8,576 nt of DNA from positions 7,067 through 15,642 of the forward strand of contig DNYS01000224.1 in the NCBI GenBank assembly GCA_003506735.1, written 5' to 3'. Source of the DNA: Nitrospinota bacterium (lineage in GTDB: Bacteria; UBA8248). Numbering within the stretch: the stretch's first letter is position 1; each line of letters starts with the position of its first letter. Positions 7,306 to 8,576 of this stretch are shown piece by piece. The notes under the pieces are model-generated. The model was not told where the DNA came from. It ran no database searches and was given only the letters and a program-made list of their open reading frames with translations. A program made the translations under genes and the position numbers.

Positions 7306-7590
7306 ATGAAAACGACCGCGACGACCGTAAGCACGAGAGAGGCGCGCCAGAATTTTTCGGATGTAATTAACCGCGTCAGCTATGGCAAGGAGCGGGTGGG
7401 CATCACCCGCCGGGGAGAGGTGATCGCTTATCTTGTTCCGGTGGAAGCTGCGGAGGCTTTGGAAGAGCTGGAGGATGCCGAGGATTTGCGCTCCGCCGAG
7501 GCCGCCCTCGCCGATTTCGAGGGTAGCAACGAAAAGGCCATCACGCTTGAGGACGCCGCCCGGGAACTGGGCATCGAATTGCCCAAATAG
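7306..7590 (+). CDS. Phd/YefM-family antitoxin
   Basis: The 94-residue protein has the Phd/YefM DNA-binding fold at the N terminus: VSTREARQNFSDVINRV (8-24), GKERVGITRRGEVIAYLVP (27-45). An acidic C-terminal part (46-94) contains EELEDAEDLRSAEAALADF and ends ARELGIELPK, the kind of region that wraps and inactivates a toxin. It presumably binds the RelE-like product of the preceding gene and represses the shared promoter as a complex. AGGAGAGGG at 7295-7303 gives it a strong ribosome site, in contrast to the toxin, which would favour antitoxin excess. No second toxin gene follows it: the DNA right after its TAG is a fragment of hisH. It could instead be an orphan antitoxin that lost its own partner. 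Confidence 0.88.
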   Translation: MKTTATTVSTREARQNFSDVINRVSYGKERVGITRRGEVIAYLVPVEAAEALEELEDAEDLRSAEAALADFEGSNEKAITLEDAARELGIELPK

Positions 7591-7594
7591 AAAC

Positions 7595-7673
7595 GAGGGA
7601 AGGAGCGCGCGGGGGCTAGAGATTTTGAAGAAGGTTCGCCGGGATCTGCGGGGGGGAGAAGGTGATGGTGTAA
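7595..7673 (+). pseudogene. hisH: Diverged, frameshifted 3' fragment of a second hisH
   Basis: Starting five bases after the antitoxin stop, codons from 7607 read ARGLEILKK, then after one extra base at 7634 continue FAGIC from 7635 and reach TAA at 7671-7673. The intact HisH tail reads ARGLEILKRFAGIC at residues 201-214, so 13 of 14 residues agree. By hand alignment, bases 7607-7649 match 6750-6791 at 32 of 42 positions plus the insertion. Most differences fall at third codon positions, which suggests divergence under selection before the frameshift. This looks like the 3' end of a related but not identical hisH allele. There is no start or ribosome site, so it is not expected to be expressed. 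The upstream part of the second copy is missing. Confidence 0.72.
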
Positions 7674-7705
7674 GGATATGGGGGTACTCTTGTTCGCTAT
7701 CGATT

Positions 7706-8521
7706 TTAATCCTGTGGAGCGTGCCAAACCTGCACGTAAATGCCTACCTCGTTTGCCATATCCCCCTCATTCCACGAGATTGGATTTCCTGTCAAATTTA
7801 GTGCTTGAACGGTGACTTGAGGTAATCCAGTTGTAATTGAGGTATTGAAAGGAATCGTAACGACAAATCCATCTTTTTCTCCAAAGAACATGAATGCCTT
7901 GCAGTCCTACACCTTCCAGCCAGCTTCTGCAAAAACAGACATCAACGGCTCCTTCCATTGGTGTGCCTCAACATCCCCTTGAGTTGAGGCAAATCCGACA
8001 GTGCCCTTTTGATTCTGAGACAAATATTGAACCATCTGTTGCCGCGTCGAGTTTAAGAGATTTCGCCTTGGTGGTGATACGTTTGTTATGGAGTGGGCTG
8101 TCTGTCCTCCACTCTGATTAATGGAAATAACCGTAGAGCCTTTATTTTCGATATGGATTTCGATGGCTTTCTGTGCCATATGGTCATCAATCAACGGGCC
8201 TTTTGAGGAAACCATGCGTTCAAGGTGGTCCCGCTTCAAATTCTGAAGACGCTCAACTGTGTATGAATCGGGATCATCGTCAACGATTTTGTGGTGAACT
8301 CCACATAATAACAAGAGGTTATCATTTCCATGACGCTCCTTGTCAGTTTGGTTTGCATCATACCTTGGACCGTCAGGGTTTTTTCCCATGATGTGACATA
8401 TCTGGCCTAGGATTGTACCCGAATCTGAATCAACCATCGGAGTGCTACATTTTGGATATGCACATTCGTTTCCGCATTCTGCAAATAGCTGCTTTACAGT
8501 CTTTTTCGATGGCTCGCTCAT
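7706..8521 (-). pseudogene. HNH-nuclease-like protein interrupted by in-frame TAG
   Basis: Reading leftward from ATG at 8519-8521, 204 codons lead to TAG at 7907-7909. The same frame then continues 66 codons to TAA at 7706-7708. The N-terminal part (about 10-100) is an HNH/zinc-type core: C20 and C25 in CAYPKC, H43 in ICHIMG, N68 in NDNLLLLCGVHHKIVD with C73, H76 and H77. Such cores cleave DNA, often in restriction or defence proteins. A linker with QSGGQTAHSITN (136-147) precedes a second domain whose first half ends at EAGWKV and whose second half (VVTIPFN..., IYVQVWHAPQD) lies beyond the TAG. GC is much lower than in the his genes and the orientation is convergent, both signs of transfer. 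A truncated 204-residue protein may still be made. Its biological role is unknown. Confidence 0.72.
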
Positions 8522-8524
8522 TTT

Positions 8525-8556
8525 CTCTCCCCGGTTCTTCTATTAAACCCATATTA
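8525..8556 (-). promoter_or_regulatory. Ribosome site and possible -10 box of the HNH gene
   Basis: On the minus strand, GGGGAGAG (8525-8532) sits a few bases before the ATG at 8521, a strong Shine-Dalgarno sequence that supports this start. Further upstream TAATAT (8551-8556) resembles a -10 box. No good -35 box is visible at the right distance before the window ends, so the promoter assignment is weak while the ribosome site is good. Confidence 0.4.
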
Positions 8557-8576
8557 TGCAGCGAAACAGCGCAAAA

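Noticed and set aside
7665..7720. Possible remnant of the hisA start after the hisH fragment
   Set aside because: ATG GTG at 7665-7670 and an AID triplet near 7697-7705 hint at MVIPAID of HisA, but only a few residues agree and the frame is broken, so it cannot be supported.
7907..7909. UAG recoding (amber reassignment) in the HNH gene
   Set aside because: TAG terminates prmC, hisB, hisH, the toxin and the antitoxin in this same window, and a canonical RF1 is encoded, so genome-wide reassignment is not credible. Local readthrough remains only a possibility.
1..8576. CRISPR arrays, tRNA or rRNA genes, insertion sequence ends
   Set aside because: No regularly spaced identical repeats, cloverleaf-like segments, transposase gene or terminal inverted repeats were found on reading the window.

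Overview
The first 6.8 kb is GC-rich and reads as one bacterial operon on the + strand. The order is prfA (release factor 1), prmC (release-factor glutamine methyltransferase), murA (first committed step of peptidoglycan precursor synthesis), then hisG, hisD, hisB and hisH. From prfA to hisD the genes overlap by 4 bp (GTGA or ATGA) or sit 3 bp apart. Gaps of 113 and 73 bp precede hisB and hisH. Chaining prfA-prmC-murA to a his cluster, with a short-form HisG and a monofunctional HisB, is an arrangement I associate with former Deltaproteobacteria, Nitrospinota, Tectomicrobia and similar lineages. That placement is inference. High GC (about 70% in a hisD sample) and GTG starts fit it, but no species can be named.

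After hisH (position 6818) the character changes. The usual followers hisA and hisF are absent. About 160 bp at roughly 38% GC leads into a two-gene type II toxin-antitoxin module: a RelE/ParE-family toxin (6982-7245), then a Phd/YefM-family antitoxin (7306-7590), which is the reverse of the usual order for these families. GTAC words spaced 18 bp apart, an inverted repeat and promoter-like boxes run right up to the toxin start.

Immediately after the antitoxin lies a short, diverged second copy of the 3' end of hisH (about 7595-7673). It matches 13 of 14 residues of the intact HisH tail once one inserted base is allowed for. The toxin-antitoxin module is therefore flanked by the real hisH end and a decayed hisH end, a footprint of insertion or recombination at this point in the his operon.

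The last 0.85 kb (about 40% GC in a sampled stretch) is a convergent minus-strand gene for an HNH-nuclease-like protein. It has an N-terminal Cys/His zinc-type HNH core and a separate C-terminal domain. An in-frame TAG at 7907-7909 cuts the C-terminal domain, and the same frame stays open for 66 more codons. TAG ends five of the nine intact + strand genes here, and the RF1 that reads it is encoded in this window, so the gene is most likely truncated rather than recoded.

Functionally, the window joins translation termination (RF1 plus its modifying enzyme), wall synthesis and five-step histidine synthesis in one core operon, followed by an accessory patch of mobile, selfish or defence-type genes where the his operon would normally continue.
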